A stretch of DNA of 64,000 nucleotides from CAWDDA01 sp963813345 (lineage in GTDB: Bacteria; Acidobacteriota; Blastocatellia; RBC074), in assembly GCA_963813345.1 (NCBI GenBank), contig CAWEYR010000026.1:62001-126000 (forward strand), given 5' to 3'. This document shows, piece after piece, positions 1 to 8,456 of the stretch (positions are counted from its first letter, which is position 1; each line of letters opens with the position of its first letter). The notes under the pieces were generated by a model that was not told the DNA's origin, made no database searches, and was given only the letters and a program-made list of their open reading frames with translations. The position numbers were made by a program, and so were the translations under genes.

Positions 1-228
1 GTCATCGAGGAAGAGGAAGACCGAATCGCCGATCACGATCTGATCGCCGTGATGCAGGCGACGCTCCTTGACCGGAACCTTGTTGACTCGGATACCATTG
101 AAGCTCCCGGCGTCGCGAATTATGAATTCGCCTTCGCTCTGCTCGATAACGCAGTGCCGGCGCGAAACGGACTGATCGGCCAGGAGGATCTTGCTGCCGG
201 CATCACGACCGATTGTGATGCGAAGCAT
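1..228 (-). CDS. FHA-domain protein, 5' part only (cut by window start)
   Basis: The minus strand reads an open frame of 76 codons from an ATG at 228 to the window edge, so only the N-terminus is present. The sequence shows the hallmarks of a forkhead-associated domain: an early beta strand followed by Gly7-Arg8, Ser22 with His25 (SVSRRH), and a later GSFNGIRVN turn with Asn44 and Asn49. In this family these residues bind phosphothreonine peptides, so a role in Ser/Thr-kinase signalling or as a scaffold is likely. The FHA fold starts right at the N-terminus; what follows is not visible. An in-frame stop lies upstream and no other ATG exists, which supports this start. The domain call is firm, the cellular role is inference. 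Confidence 0.8.
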   Translation of the reverse strand, partial: MLRITIGRDAGSKILLADQSVSRRHCVIEQSEGEFIIRDAGSFNGIRVNKVPVKERRLHHGDQIVIGDSVFLFLDD

Positions 229-645
229 CCGTAAGCGAAAACGTGCTGCCCTTTTTCGGTCCTTCGATTGCTAAGAGTCGCGGCTCCATCCCTTAAGGCA
301 AATAAGACTATGCGAGACTATCAATTTCGATAGACTCTATCGGACGCGATAGAGTTTTTCCTGCTTCAAACAAGTCGCCAACAGGTTTACCGTTCACCCG
401 CCTCCCGGCTGATCTCTTATTCTGACAGGCATTTAAGCCATGGCCAGGCAATGTCCGAGTGCTGCTTTCGAGAGCTGGCACGCGGGTTGATTAGTCATTA
501 TCTGTCGCGATCAAAATGATCGCATAGAACATAGCCGATGAGGAAGTATTCGGCAGCCGGGCCGAGTTAAAAGCCGACCTGGAGGCAGTTCCTCTTTGAA
601 AGATCGATGGAGCAACGAGGCTATTCTGGAGCCTGAGGAGTACAT
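229..645. other. Intergenic region, 417 bp, with palindromes
   Basis: I see no convincing gene here. It separates the minus-strand FHA gene from the plus-strand secreted protein at 646 and so must carry divergent promoters, but no strong -35/-10 pair is obvious. It contains two CTATCG-type palindromes at 318-354 (listed separately) and a perfect 7-bp inverted repeat with a 3-nt loop at 507-523 (GCGATCA / TGATCGC). Confidence 0.5.
318..359. promoter_or_regulatory. Two adjacent CTATCG palindromes, operator-like or terminator-like
   Basis: Positions 318-333 read CTATC-N6-GATAG and positions 335-354 read CTCTATCG-N4-CGATAGAG. The second is followed by TTTTT at 355-359, so it could act as a rho-independent terminator for plus-strand transcription. 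No plus-strand gene lies upstream in the window, which makes a paired operator for a regulator acting on the flanking divergent genes equally plausible. The half-site is shared by both palindromes. Function is inference. Confidence 0.35.
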
Positions 646-1092
646 ATGAAGAACCTGACTCGACGCGTTTTGACCTTGTCCTTTTTCGTCGCCATAGCAG
701 CGAGCGCCGTGCTTGCGCAGGGCCGTGCGAGAGTGACCGCCGATATCCCGTTTGATTTTTCGGTGGGAAACAAGTCGATGCCTGCGGGTAAGTACATTGT
801 TCAGAAACACTCGACCATGTCACACCTGCTCCAGGTGCAAGGTTGGGATTCGAACAAGAGTGCTTATGTCACGACAAACGACACTATCAAGAACAAGCGG
901 TCAGAAAAGACCATTCTTGTGTTCCGTCGTTACGGCAGCGACTACTTCCTCGCACAGATGTGGACCGCTGGTGAATCCGCCGGTACTGAGCTCCCGGTGT
1001 CGAAAGCCGAGCGGCAGGCGCGCAAGCACGCTGAGAAGAATATCGCTCAGAATTTGGCCGAGCCGGAGGTCATCACCATCGTAGTCGACTAG
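646..1092 (+). CDS. Small secreted protein, acidobacterial PFDF/PAGKY type
   Basis: This 148-residue protein has a clear signal peptide: basic MKNLTRR, a hydrophobic stretch, then ASAVLAQG with likely cleavage after Ala-Gln near residue 25. The mature part begins with ADIPFDFSVGNKSMPAGKY, a pattern I recognise from many short exported proteins of Acidobacteriota, usually of unknown function. The C-terminus is Lys/Arg-rich and ends in a beta-like EVITIVVD. The start is supported by GAGGAG at 635-640. A strong hairpin (1181-1212) lies downstream, so it is probably monocistronic. No catalytic motif is visible. Confidence 0.75.
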   Translation: MKNLTRRVLTLSFFVAIAASAVLAQGRARVTADIPFDFSVGNKSMPAGKYIVQKHSTMSHLLQVQGWDSNKSAYVTTNDTIKNKRSEKTILVFRRYGSDYFLAQMWTAGESAGTELPVSKAERQARKHAEKNIAQNLAEPEVITIVVD

Positions 1093-1180
1093 AGATGAAG
1101 GCGGGCCTCACCCCCGCGCCCCCTTGTCGGCTATGTAACGATTTTGCCTGTCCCCCTCCCCCTTTTGCTTCCTCAGCCAT

Positions 1181-1212
1181 CGGCGCCCTGAAGAAATTTT
1201 TTCAGGGCGCCG
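1181..1212 (+). terminator. Strong hairpin after the small secreted protein gene
   Basis: CGGCGCCCTGAA at 1181-1192 pairs perfectly with TTCAGGGCGCCG at 1201-1212 around an A/T-rich loop, followed by AAAGTCTTTTCATTT. It sits 89 bp after the stop of the 646-1092 gene and before the convergent thrC, so a terminator (perhaps bidirectional) is the natural reading. The T-run is imperfect. Confidence 0.55.
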
Positions 1213-1234
1213 AAAGTCTTTTCATTTATCGACC

Positions 1235-1343
1235 GAGCCAAATTTGGAGTGCGGGGACTTGTCACCGCTTTAGACGTCGTGCCTGTACTATTCGCGGCAG
1301 GAGACTAAAGCGGTGACAAGTCCCCGCACTCTAAACTTGGCTC
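1235..1343. repeat. Intergenic palindrome, GGAGTGCGG family, copy 1
   Basis: Left arm 1235-1272 and right arm 1306-1343 are near-perfect inverted copies: GAGCCAAATTTGGAGTGCGG... against ...CCGCACTCTAAACTTGGCTC. Each arm includes GGGGACTTGTCACCGCTTTA, and the loop is about 33 nt. A second copy of this family lies at 12643-12747. The reading frame of thrC enters the right arm and stops in the loop at 1288-1290. Confidence 0.85.
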
Positions 1344-2646
1344 TGCGCTGCACTATGTCTTCAACGCCGATCATGATCTCGTCGTGCGCTGAAGACACCT
1401 TCGTCACCTGATTAGCAAATCGAGGTTCGAGTCCCAGTGTGCCCTCGTGGTAGCTCACCGTGTAATCGGGATCTTTGAGCGAATGGCCTGTCACAATTGC
1501 GATCACATCTTCGCCCCCACCGATTGCTCCGGCGGCGATCAGCTTTCTGAGCCCGGCAACTGTTACTGCGCCAGCCGGCTCGCATCCGATCCCGTCGAGG
1601 CCGATCACGGCCTTCGCGTCTGCAATCTCCTGTTCACTCACCTGCTCTACATTCCCGTTCATCCATTCGAGGGCGCGGCGCGCTTTCTTCCACGACACGG
1701 GCGCCCCAATCCGAATCGCGGTTGCAAGCGTAGTCGGTCCTTCAACCGGAGTCAGAACCTGGGCGCGCGCGTTCCACATTCGATAAAGCGGGTTGGCTCC
1801 CTCCGCCTGGACGATGGAAAGGCGAGGCATCTTCGATATCAGGCCGCAATCGAACAATTCTCGGAATCCCTTAGCGATCGCGGACGAATTTCCGAGATTT
1901 CCACCTGGGATCACGATCCAATCAGGAGAGCGCCAATTGCGCTGTTGCAGTATTTCGAAAGCAACCGTCTTCTGCCCCTCGAGGCGAAAGGGATTGACTG
2001 AATTAAGAAGATACAGCCCAGCCACGGGGGCAATCTCGCGCACCAGTGACATGGCGCTATCAAAGTCACCGTCGATCTGAATTACTCGAGCTCCGAACTC
2101 GATCGCCTGAGCAAGCTTTCCACGTGCAATCTTCCCTTCTGGAATGAAGACAAAGGACCTGATGCCCGCCCGCGCCGCATATGCTGCCATAGAAGCCGAT
2201 GTGTTGCCGGTGCTTGCGCAAATGACTCCGCCAGCTCCTCGCTTGCGCGCCTCGGTTATACCAGTGGTCATCCCCAGATCCTTGAACGAACCCGTAGGAT
2301 TCATCCCGAGATGCTTGAGCGAGAGTGAATCGAGACCTGCATATTCAGCCGACCGGGGTGCATCAAAAAGCTGAGTGTTACCCTCGATCATCGTAACAAC
2401 GTCTGAGTCCTGCGCTGGTGGCAGCAGTTCTCGAAAACGCCACACGCCGCTCGCATCGATCGGCAAAAGTGAACCGCGCCGGGCATCCCACACATTACGC
2501 AACGAGACCGCATTCGCGCCTGACACGTCGTAAGCGACATCGAGAAGCCCCGAGCAGCGCGGACAAACCAGAACATCAGAATCGACCGGGTAGCTCTCGG
2601 AACATTCAGGTTCGATACATTTCAAAATTGAAGGGAATGTAACCAT
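1288..2646 (-). CDS. thrC: Threonine synthase
   Basis: ThrC converts O-phospho-homoserine to threonine with pyridoxal phosphate in the cytoplasm. The N-terminus carries a zinc-ribbon-like CIEPEC...CPRC pair (residues about 9-33) typical of one class of threonine synthases. The PLP lysine sits in NPTGSFKDLGMT, and ASTGNTSASMAAYAARAG and GGNLGNSSA match the phosphate-binding loops. I chose the ATG at 2646 (MVTFPSILKC), 10 bp after the lysC stop, over an earlier in-frame start that would lie inside lysC. It is the last gene of asd-lysC-thrC. The last ~18 residues (RAKFRVRGLVTALVSCRE) are encoded by the right arm of the palindrome at 1235-1343, which supplies the stop codon, so the C-terminus is probably not the ancestral one. 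Confidence 0.93.
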   Translation of the reverse strand: MVTFPSILKCIEPECSESYPVDSDVLVCPRCSGLLDVAYDVSGANAVSLRNVWDARRGSLLPIDASGVWRFRELLPPAQDSDVVTMIEGNTQLFDAPRSAEYAGLDSLSLKHLGMNPTGSFKDLGMTTGITEARKRGAGGVICASTGNTSASMAAYAARAGIRSFVFIPEGKIARGKLAQAIEFGARVIQIDGDFDSAMSLVREIAPVAGLYLLNSVNPFRLEGQKTVAFEILQQRNWRSPDWIVIPGGNLGNSSAIAKGFRELFDCGLISKMPRLSIVQAEGANPLYRMWNARAQVLTPVEGPTTLATAIRIGAPVSWKKARRALEWMNGNVEQVSEQEIADAKAVIGLDGIGCEPAGAVTVAGLRKLIAAGAIGGGEDVIAIVTGHSLKDPDYTVSYHEGTLGLEPRFANQVTKVSSAHDEIMIGVEDIVQRRAKFRVRGLVTALVSCRE

Positions 2647-2656
2647 TGGATTGAGC

Positions 2657-4074
2657 TCAGGGCTGAGCGGGCTTTTCGAGCTCAAATGCCTGGTGAATCG
2701 AGCGCACCGCGAGCGCAGCATCAGAAGCTCCAACAATCAGCGAGATGTTGCGTTCCGATGAGCCTTGCGATATCGCGATCACGTTCGCGCCTGCTGCACC
2801 AAGTGCAGCGAACACTTTTCCGGCGATTCCCGGCGTGCCTTTCATCCGATCACCGACGGCTGCTACGACGGCGATTGAGTCATCGGCCGAGATGTCATCA
2901 ATGTGTCCGAGCATCAGATCGAGCTCGAGCGCAGTCCGCAAAGCACGGACGACCCGTTTCGCTTCGGATGTATTTACTACAAGGCAGATGTTGTTCTCGG
3001 AAGACGCCTGCGAAATCATGAGAACGTTTGCTCGTTCAGCTGCGACCGCTGCAAACGTCTTTGCGGCGATCCCGGGAATTCCCTGCATTCCTCGTCCTGC
3101 AATCGTAATCAGACTGACATTGCGAATCGAAGTGACTGCCTTCACCCCGCGAGTCGAGGGGCGGCCTTCTACCGAAATGCGCGTGCCGGGATGATCCGGA
3201 TTGAAGCTGTTCAGGATGCGAACCGGGATCTTGCGTTTGAATGCCGGAAGAATGGTCTTGTGATGAAGAACCTTGGCACCATAGTAGGCGAGCTCCGAAG
3301 CTTCACTGTAAGAGATCTCGCGGAGCGTCCTTGCTTCCGGGACTTCAGACGGGTTTGCCGTCAGGACGCCGTCAACATCGGTCCAGTATCCAGATCTCGT
3401 CCGCATCCAGCGCAGCTCCAATGATCGATGCGGAATAGTCAGATCCGCCTCGGCCGAGCGTCGTCGTAACGCCTTCGGTCGTCGCGCCAACAAAGCCAGT
3501 GACCACGGGGATTGCGTTCTCTTCAAGCATGTCGAGCAGCGCGGCAGCGTGTATTCGTTCTCGTCTCGACATCGAGTGGTTCAGCCGCACCAAACTGATC
3601 ATTGGTCACGATCAATTGAGTAGCTGAGACGGCGCTGGATCGTATGCCGCGCGCGGCGATCGCTCCCGACACCAGGGGTGCGGCAAGCATCTCGCCGGTG
3701 GCAGAGATTGCATCCAGAAGCCGAGGACTCAGCTCGTGAACCATTGAAAGTCCGAAACACAGCTTCTCAAAGCGGTCCAGCTGCGATCTGATTGCTGTCT
3801 GAGTGCTCTCCAATTCGACCGGATGCGTGGCTAACAGCTGTTCCGCTGTTGCCATGTGCCGTTCTTCAAGGGCTTTGCGTTCGTCGCCATTCCAGGTCCC
3901 CTGCGCAGCCGTGGTTGCGGCAGTGATCAAGTGATTTGTGACGCCGCTCATTGCCGACGTCACTACCACGACACGATGACCTTGTTCCCGGGAGCGTGCT
4001 GCGAGTTCGGCAGCAAGAGATATCCGTTCGGCACTTCCGACTGAGGTGCCGCCGAATTTCATTACGATGAGCAT
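2657..4074 (-). CDS. lysC: Aspartate kinase (frame broken twice)
   Basis: Aspartokinase phosphorylates aspartate, the first step towards Lys, Met and Thr. The N-terminal kinase domain begins MLIVMKFGGTSVGSAERI and includes TSAMSGVTN and SATGEM. The middle piece GRGGSDYSASIIGAAL, the WTDVDGVLTANPSEV segment, and two C-terminal ACT repeats (GIPGIAAKTFAAVAAERANV and TPGIAGKVFAALGAAGANV) are all present. The frame changes near 3560-3575 and again near 3385-3395; at the second site removing one base restores IWIWTDVDG. All domains are intact, so sequence error is likelier than a pseudogene. The start overlaps the asd stop in a TAATG, implying translational coupling. The ACT repeats suggest allosteric control by an end-product amino acid. 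Confidence 0.9.
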
Positions 4075-5132
4075 TAGACGAGTCCGCGCGCTATCAGCAA
4101 TTCCGCATTCAGAAGCGCGGCACCCGCAGCTCCACGTACAGTGTTGTGGCCAATTACACTGAACTTGTAGTCGAAGACCGTATCCTTCGAGATGCGTCCA
4201 ACGACAGCCGACATACCGTTCCCGGCGTCCCTGTCGAGCCGTGGCTGCGGACGATCCTTTTCGAAGCGAACTATGACGGGACGCTCGGGCGCAGTCGGAA
4301 GCCGAAGCTCCTGCGGAAGCCCGCGGAATGACTCGAGCGCTCCGATGACATCGTCGAGTGAAGCCGGCCGTCTAAGCTTGACTCTCACTGAGATGAGATG
4401 CCCGTCCTGAACGTTGACGCGATTACATTGTGCGCTTACCTGAAAGGGAGCTGTCTCGATTTTGCCGCCCGCGAAACGTCCGAGGATTTTTTGCGGTTCC
4501 GTCTCTACCTTCTCCTCCTCGCCTCCGATGTATGGCATGACATTGTCGGTGATGTCGATCGAGGGGACTCCCGGATAGCCTGCGCCCGAGACTGCCTGCA
4601 TTGACGTGGCAATCACAGCCTCAAGACCGAATGCTCGCTCGAGCGGTGCCAGCGCGAGCACTAGCGCGATCGTCGTGCAGTTCGGATTGGTCACCATGAA
4701 GCCCCGGTCGTAACCGCGATTCTTCTTCTGAACTTCTATCAGATCGAGATGATCCGGATTGATCTCAGGAACGACGAGTGGCACGTCCTCGTGCATTCGA
4801 AAAGCCGACGAGTTGCTGATCACGGGATAGCCCGCGGATGCAAAGGCAGCTTCTGCCGTGACCGCGATATCAGACGGAAGACTCGCGATCACGATGTCGC
4901 AATCGAGTGGAGGAGTGCACGGCTTGACGCCAATTGATTTGACGTTTTCCGGAATCTCGAAGGGGAGCTTCCAGTTGCATGCGTCGACAAAGGACTTGCC
5001 CTCGGAACGATCCGATGCCGCGAGCGCAGTCACTTCGAAATAAGGATGCTTGTCAAGCATGTGAATGAGCCGCTGCCCGACAAGGCCAGTCGCTCCAAGG
5101 ATACCGATTCTCTTGCGTATTTCTTGATTCAT
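4074..5132 (-). CDS. asd: Aspartate-semialdehyde dehydrogenase
   Basis: The enzyme reduces aspartyl phosphate to aspartate semialdehyde with NADPH, directly after the LysC step. The Rossmann loop GILGATGLVGQR lies at the N-terminus, the catalytic Cys in TNPNCTT, and SNSSAFRMHEDVPLVVPE and VSGAGYPG are typical. The pattern resembles the archaeal/fungal-type enzyme more than the classical E. coli type. I chose the ATG at 5132 (MNQEIRKRIG), which places the nucleotide loop about 10 residues in; an in-frame ATG 39 bp upstream would add an unneeded extension. It is the first gene of asd-lysC-thrC, and its TAA shares one base with the lysC ATG. The upstream region is occupied by a 184-bp palindrome. 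Confidence 0.94.
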   Translation of the reverse strand: MNQEIRKRIGILGATGLVGQRLIHMLDKHPYFEVTALAASDRSEGKSFVDACNWKLPFEIPENVKSIGVKPCTPPLDCDIVIASLPSDIAVTAEAAFASAGYPVISNSSAFRMHEDVPLVVPEINPDHLDLIEVQKKNRGYDRGFMVTNPNCTTIALVLALAPLERAFGLEAVIATSMQAVSGAGYPGVPSIDITDNVMPYIGGEEEKVETEPQKILGRFAGGKIETAPFQVSAQCNRVNVQDGHLISVRVKLRRPASLDDVIGALESFRGLPQELRLPTAPERPVIVRFEKDRPQPRLDRDAGNGMSAVVGRISKDTVFDYKFSVIGHNTVRGAAGAALLNAELLIARGLV

Positions 5133-5178
5133 TCTCGTAGATTTATGCTTTGTTGATCTGCAGGATGTCAAGTACTCT

Positions 5179-5362
5179 GTCAGGGGTCAGGGGTCAGGGG
5201 TCAGGGGTCAGGGATCAGAGCATTTATCATTTTCCATTTTAGAGTTGTCATTTGTCATTGATCAGAGTGGCTCGCCAGCCCAATGACAAATGAGAATTCT
5301 AAAATGGAAACTGATAAATGCTCTGATCCCTGACCCCCGATCCCTGACCCCGATCCCTGATC
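5179..5362. repeat. Large palindrome with GGGGTCA-word outer arms
   Basis: The left arm begins with four to five GGGGTCA units (from about 5179), then GATCAGAGCATTTATCA and a CATTTTCCATTTTAGA stretch. The right arm returns as TCTAAAATGGAAACTGATAAATGCTCTGATC and CCCTGACCCC units ending at about 5362. It lies between asd (minus) and the S10 peptidase gene (plus). The outer tandem word is shared with the elements at 19585 and 48253, but the inner part differs. Confidence 0.85.
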
Positions 5363-5383
5363 TCACCGTGGGAGGTTCATACC

Positions 5384-6968
5384 GTGATAGTTTCGCTTCT
5401 TATTGCGTTGCTTATGCTCCAGGGGCAAGGCGAGCGTGGTAACCGGCAGCAGCAGCAACAGCAACAGCAACAACCACAACAGGGACCGCAGCGGCCCGGC
5501 ACCCAGACCACTCCGTCGACAGGTGACGCTCAACGGCCAGCAGCTCCGGAGCGCCCCGAAGAGCCGCCGGTAGTCACAAAACACGAAATCAAGATCGGCG
5601 ACCGAACGCTGAGATACACCGTCACTACCGGCATGATGCCGATCAAGACCCGCGAAGGCGTGACGGATGCGAACATCTTTTTTATGGCCTATACGGCTGA
5701 TGGCGCCGGCCCGGCAGCGCAACGGCCATTGATGTTTTCGTTCAATGGTGGACCTGGCTCGTCGTCGGTCTGGTTGCATCTCGGCGCCCTCGGTCCAAAG
5801 CGAGTACAGATGCTCGAAGATGGCGGTATGCCGGCTCCACCGTATCAGCTCGTGGCGAATGATCAGACGTGGCTTGACCAGACGGATCTCGTTTTCATCG
5901 ATCCCGTGGGAACGGGATTTAGCCGCGCTACGCGGCAGGAGACTGCGAGCCGCTTCTTCTCGGTCAACGGCGACATCGAATCCGTGGGTGAGTTCATACG
6001 CTTGTACCTGACGCGGTACGAGCGGTGGACATCGCCACTGTTTCTGGTCGGTGAGAGCTATGGCACCACGAGGGCTTCCGGGACTTGCCGGTTATCTCAT
6101 TGGCAAGGGCATCGCCTTCAACGGAATCGCACTCATTTCAACCGTGATGAACTTTCAGACGTTGCGCTTCGCTTCGGGCAACGATCTGCCATTTGCTTTG
6201 ATCCTTCCTTCCTACACTGCGACCGCGTGGTATCACAAGAAGCTGCCGGCGGACCTTCAGAGCAAGCCGCTCAAACAGGTGCTCGCGGAATCTGAAAAGT
6301 GGGTCGCGAATGAATACTCGACCGCGCTCGGAAAGGGTGACAGGCTGACACCTCAGGAACGTCAGGCTATCGTCGAAAAGATGGCTCGGTATACCGGTCT
6401 TGATCGTAAATATATCGAGCAATGCAATCTGAGAGTCGAGCTGTCCAGGTTTAACAAGGAATTGCTTCGGGACCAGAACAGGACGACGGGGCGCCTGGAC
6501 AGCCGATTCAAGGGAATTGACTCTTCGGCTGCTTCAGAAGGTCCGGATTTCGATGCGAGTATGACTGCTATTCGCCCGCCTTATACTGCGACCTTCAATC
6601 AATATGTTCGCAGCGAGCTCGGATACAAATCCGATCTCGAGTATTTCATTCTCGGTGGTGGAATCGGGCAGTGGAACTACGGTCCGAATCAAGGGTATGC
6701 GGATACGAGCACAGCACTGAAGACAGCGTTTCAACAGAACCCGTACCTGAAGGTTTTCATTGCATCGGGATACTTCGATATGGCGACGCCATATTTCGCG
6801 ACCGAGTACACCATCGATCACATGGGGCTTGATCCGGTGCTTCGAAAGAACATCAAGACTGCGTACTATGACGCAGGTCATATGATGTACATCGATCTCA
6901 AATCGCTTGCTCAGCTCAAGCGAGACATTTCGGCATTCATTCAGGAAGCGTCCAACGGAAGGCCCTGA
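5384..6968 (+). CDS. Secreted S10-family serine carboxypeptidase-like (one frameshift)
   Basis: An exported alpha/beta-hydrolase peptidase of the S10 (carboxypeptidase Y-like) family. A short hydrophobic N-terminus (VSLLIALLMLQ) is followed by a glutamine/proline-rich linker encoded by CAG/CAA runs at 5444-5480. The substrate-binding loop FNGGPGSSS, the nucleophile GESYG, a late Asp in SGYFDMATPY and the His in DAGHMMY give the full triad. The frame breaks at 6070-6078 inside TTRASGLAGYL; deleting one G from GGG restores it, so a homopolymer error is likely. The start is a GTG at 5384 preceded by GGGAGG. It is probably monocistronic, with a palindrome immediately downstream. Confidence 0.88.
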
Positions 6969-6979
6969 GGCATTTATTG

Positions 6980-7057
6980 GGTACGTTGTACCGGCTTGAG
7001 CCGGAATCGTGAAAAGCCAACGCCTGAAGATTCCGGCTAAAGCCGGTACAACGTACC
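6980..7057. repeat. Palindrome, GGTACGTTGTACC family, copy 1
   Basis: The left arm GGTACGTTGTACCGGCTT...GGAATC is matched by GATTCCGGCTAAAGCCGGTA...GTACC. Each arm contains its own small palindrome (CCGGCTTGAGCCGG on the left). It lies between two convergent genes, the S10 peptidase and the Nudix protein. Related copies occur at 8360, 21907, 39939 and 52462. Confidence 0.85.
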
Positions 7058-7062
7058 TCGCA

Positions 7063-7521
7063 CTACATCCCTTTGAAAGCTCGCAATATCAGCTCGCGTT
7101 GATCGCGTGTCAGGTCGGCGGGAAGGTCATTGAGTGTGAACCATGCGGCCTCTGCAATCTCGTCCGATGCCGGCCTCACTTCGCCATCCATTCTTCCACG
7201 AAAGACTGCTTCCACCTGACGAACGTGCGTCAGTGTTCGAACGAACGCGAGCGTGAGTTCGAGTGGCTCGCGTCCGATTTCTTCCCTGAGTTCCCTTCTC
7301 AAAGCTGCTTCAGGCTGCTCTCCTGCACGAAGGAATCCACCGGGTATTCCCCATCCACTGCCCGGACGGAATCTGTGTCGCAGCAGCAGCACCTTCCCGC
7401 TTTCATCGAGCAGAACGGCGCCCGCGGTCACCGTGAATTGCGATTCGGAAAGGAGGACTCCCAGGCGTCTGAAGCTCCGTGGCAGCCGTCTCCAGATTGG
7501 ACCAAAGAGCCTGCGCAGCAT
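7063..7521 (-). CDS. Nudix hydrolase
   Basis: A 152-residue protein with a complete Nudix box, GFLRAGEQPEAALRRELREE followed by Ile-Gly (about residues 62-83), matching GX5EX7REUXEEXGU. The Glu residues bind Mg2+, and the family hydrolyses nucleoside diphosphates linked to other groups. The first ~20 residues are Arg-rich (RRLFGPIWRRLPRSFRR), unusual for a plain MutT and perhaps a membrane or RNA contact. The substrate cannot be told from sequence. It starts 9 bp after the DinB-like gene in the same orientation, so the two probably share a transcript. Confidence 0.88.
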   Translation of the reverse strand: MLRRLFGPIWRRLPRSFRRLGVLLSESQFTVTAGAVLLDESGKVLLLRHRFRPGSGWGIPGGFLRAGEQPEAALRRELREEIGREPLELTLAFVRTLTHVRQVEAVFRGRMDGEVRPASDEIAEAAWFTLNDLPADLTRDQRELILRAFKGM

Positions 7522-7530
7522 CGAGATTAC

Positions 7531-8359
7531 TCAACCGATGATCGATATAGTAGAGAGCAACTTCTCGCCAAGCACTCGATCTCCCGCTATCGATACCCGG
7601 TTTCCGACGCCGTCAGGTTTGAGGCCCTTTGTGAAGAGACGCCAGGCGGTATCACCATCAAGGCTTACAACGGCCGACGGATCGATTGACGTGCCGGTAT
7701 ACAACTGCCAGCCGCGACCCTCGCGTACCAAAGACCAGCTTCGAGAGTCAATCGTCAAGACCACACTCGTCGCAAGCGGTGCATCAACGTCCTCATAAGT
7801 TCGCGGCAATGCTCTCACAAATGTCTCGATAACCGGGCCGAGGTAACGGTCTTCGCAATGGCCCGGTCTTCCAGTTGCATCGCGAATCTGTTGCTGATGA
7901 TGCCAGCGTTCTGTGTATTCGCGAGCCAGGTCAAGCCATACCGGCGCCGGGCCTTCCGCTACCCAATCGACGGGACCGCCCATTGCGTTCGGATCGAGGG
8001 ATGCGAAGTAATCATTCACCTGTTTGCCAGTGAACTCGAGTAGCGTCACCAGGAGATCGGGACTGATGCGACGCATCGCTGCTACCCATTCAGCATTCAA
8101 CCGGTTAATCAGCGCGACTAGATCGGCCCACCCCGAAATGTTTGCGTCGGGTGCGAAGCTATCGCGCTTCCTGGAAAGGATTCCAACATCTCCGCCGAGG
8201 AGATGCGCCGCGACGTCCTTGACCGACCATCCCGAACACACCGTTGGCCGATTCCAGTCTTCACGCTTTGAGACTCGAAAGCAATTCGAGGAGTGCGCTC
8301 AGCGTTTCAGGAAAGAGATGTGAGACAAGGACTGGCTCGAGCGGTCGGAGGTCAGACAT
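7531..8359 (-). CDS. DinB-like / mycothiol-dependent maleylpyruvate isomerase-type protein (one frameshift)
   Basis: The segment SGWSVKDVAAHLLGGDVG with a later EYTERWHHQQQIRDA fits the four-helix-bundle metal-binding family (DinB/TIGR03083/maleylpyruvate isomerase N-terminal), with candidate metal His residues in AAHL and WHHQQ. The second half looks like the small C-terminal domain of the TIGR03083 type. A second piece in another frame, MSDLRPLEPVLVSHLFPE through SSLK, continues into REDWNRPTV once one A is removed from AAA (TTT at 8267-8269 on the plus strand). The true start is therefore the ATG at 8359. Enzymatic activity is unknown. It precedes the Nudix gene by 9 bp. Confidence 0.75.
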
Positions 8360-8445
8360 AGGTACGTTGTACCGCCTGTCAGTTTGAGTTCAAGCTTCAG
8401 CTTGTGGTTGGAATGTAACCACAAGCTGAAGCTTGAACTCAAACT
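8360..8445. repeat. Composite repeat: GGTACGTTGTACC half joined to a GTTCAAGCTT palindrome
   Basis: Positions 8360-8378 carry AGGTACGTTGTACCGCCT, the left end of the 6980-type element without its partner arm. Directly after it, 8381-8409 and 8417-8445 form a perfect 29-bp inverted repeat (AGTTTGAGTTCAAGCTTCAG ... CTTGTGGTT) with a 7-nt loop. Just beyond, TGACGTACG may be the remnant of the first element's other arm. This is one repeat family sitting inside another, between the start of the DinB-like gene and the end of the radical SAM gene. Confidence 0.85.
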
Positions 8446-8456
8446 TGACGTACGAA

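Noticed and set aside
491..823. Minus-strand open frames opposite the small secreted protein gene
   Set aside because: They overlap a well-supported gene with a signal peptide and ribosome site and have no domain features.
2657..4074. Programmed frameshifting in lysC
   Set aside because: Two breaks in different places, no slippery heptamer, and similar breaks in many unrelated genes; sequence error is simpler.
5179..5362. CRISPR array
   Set aside because: The repeated GGGGTCA words are contiguous without spacers, and the region is a single palindrome; no cas genes are present.
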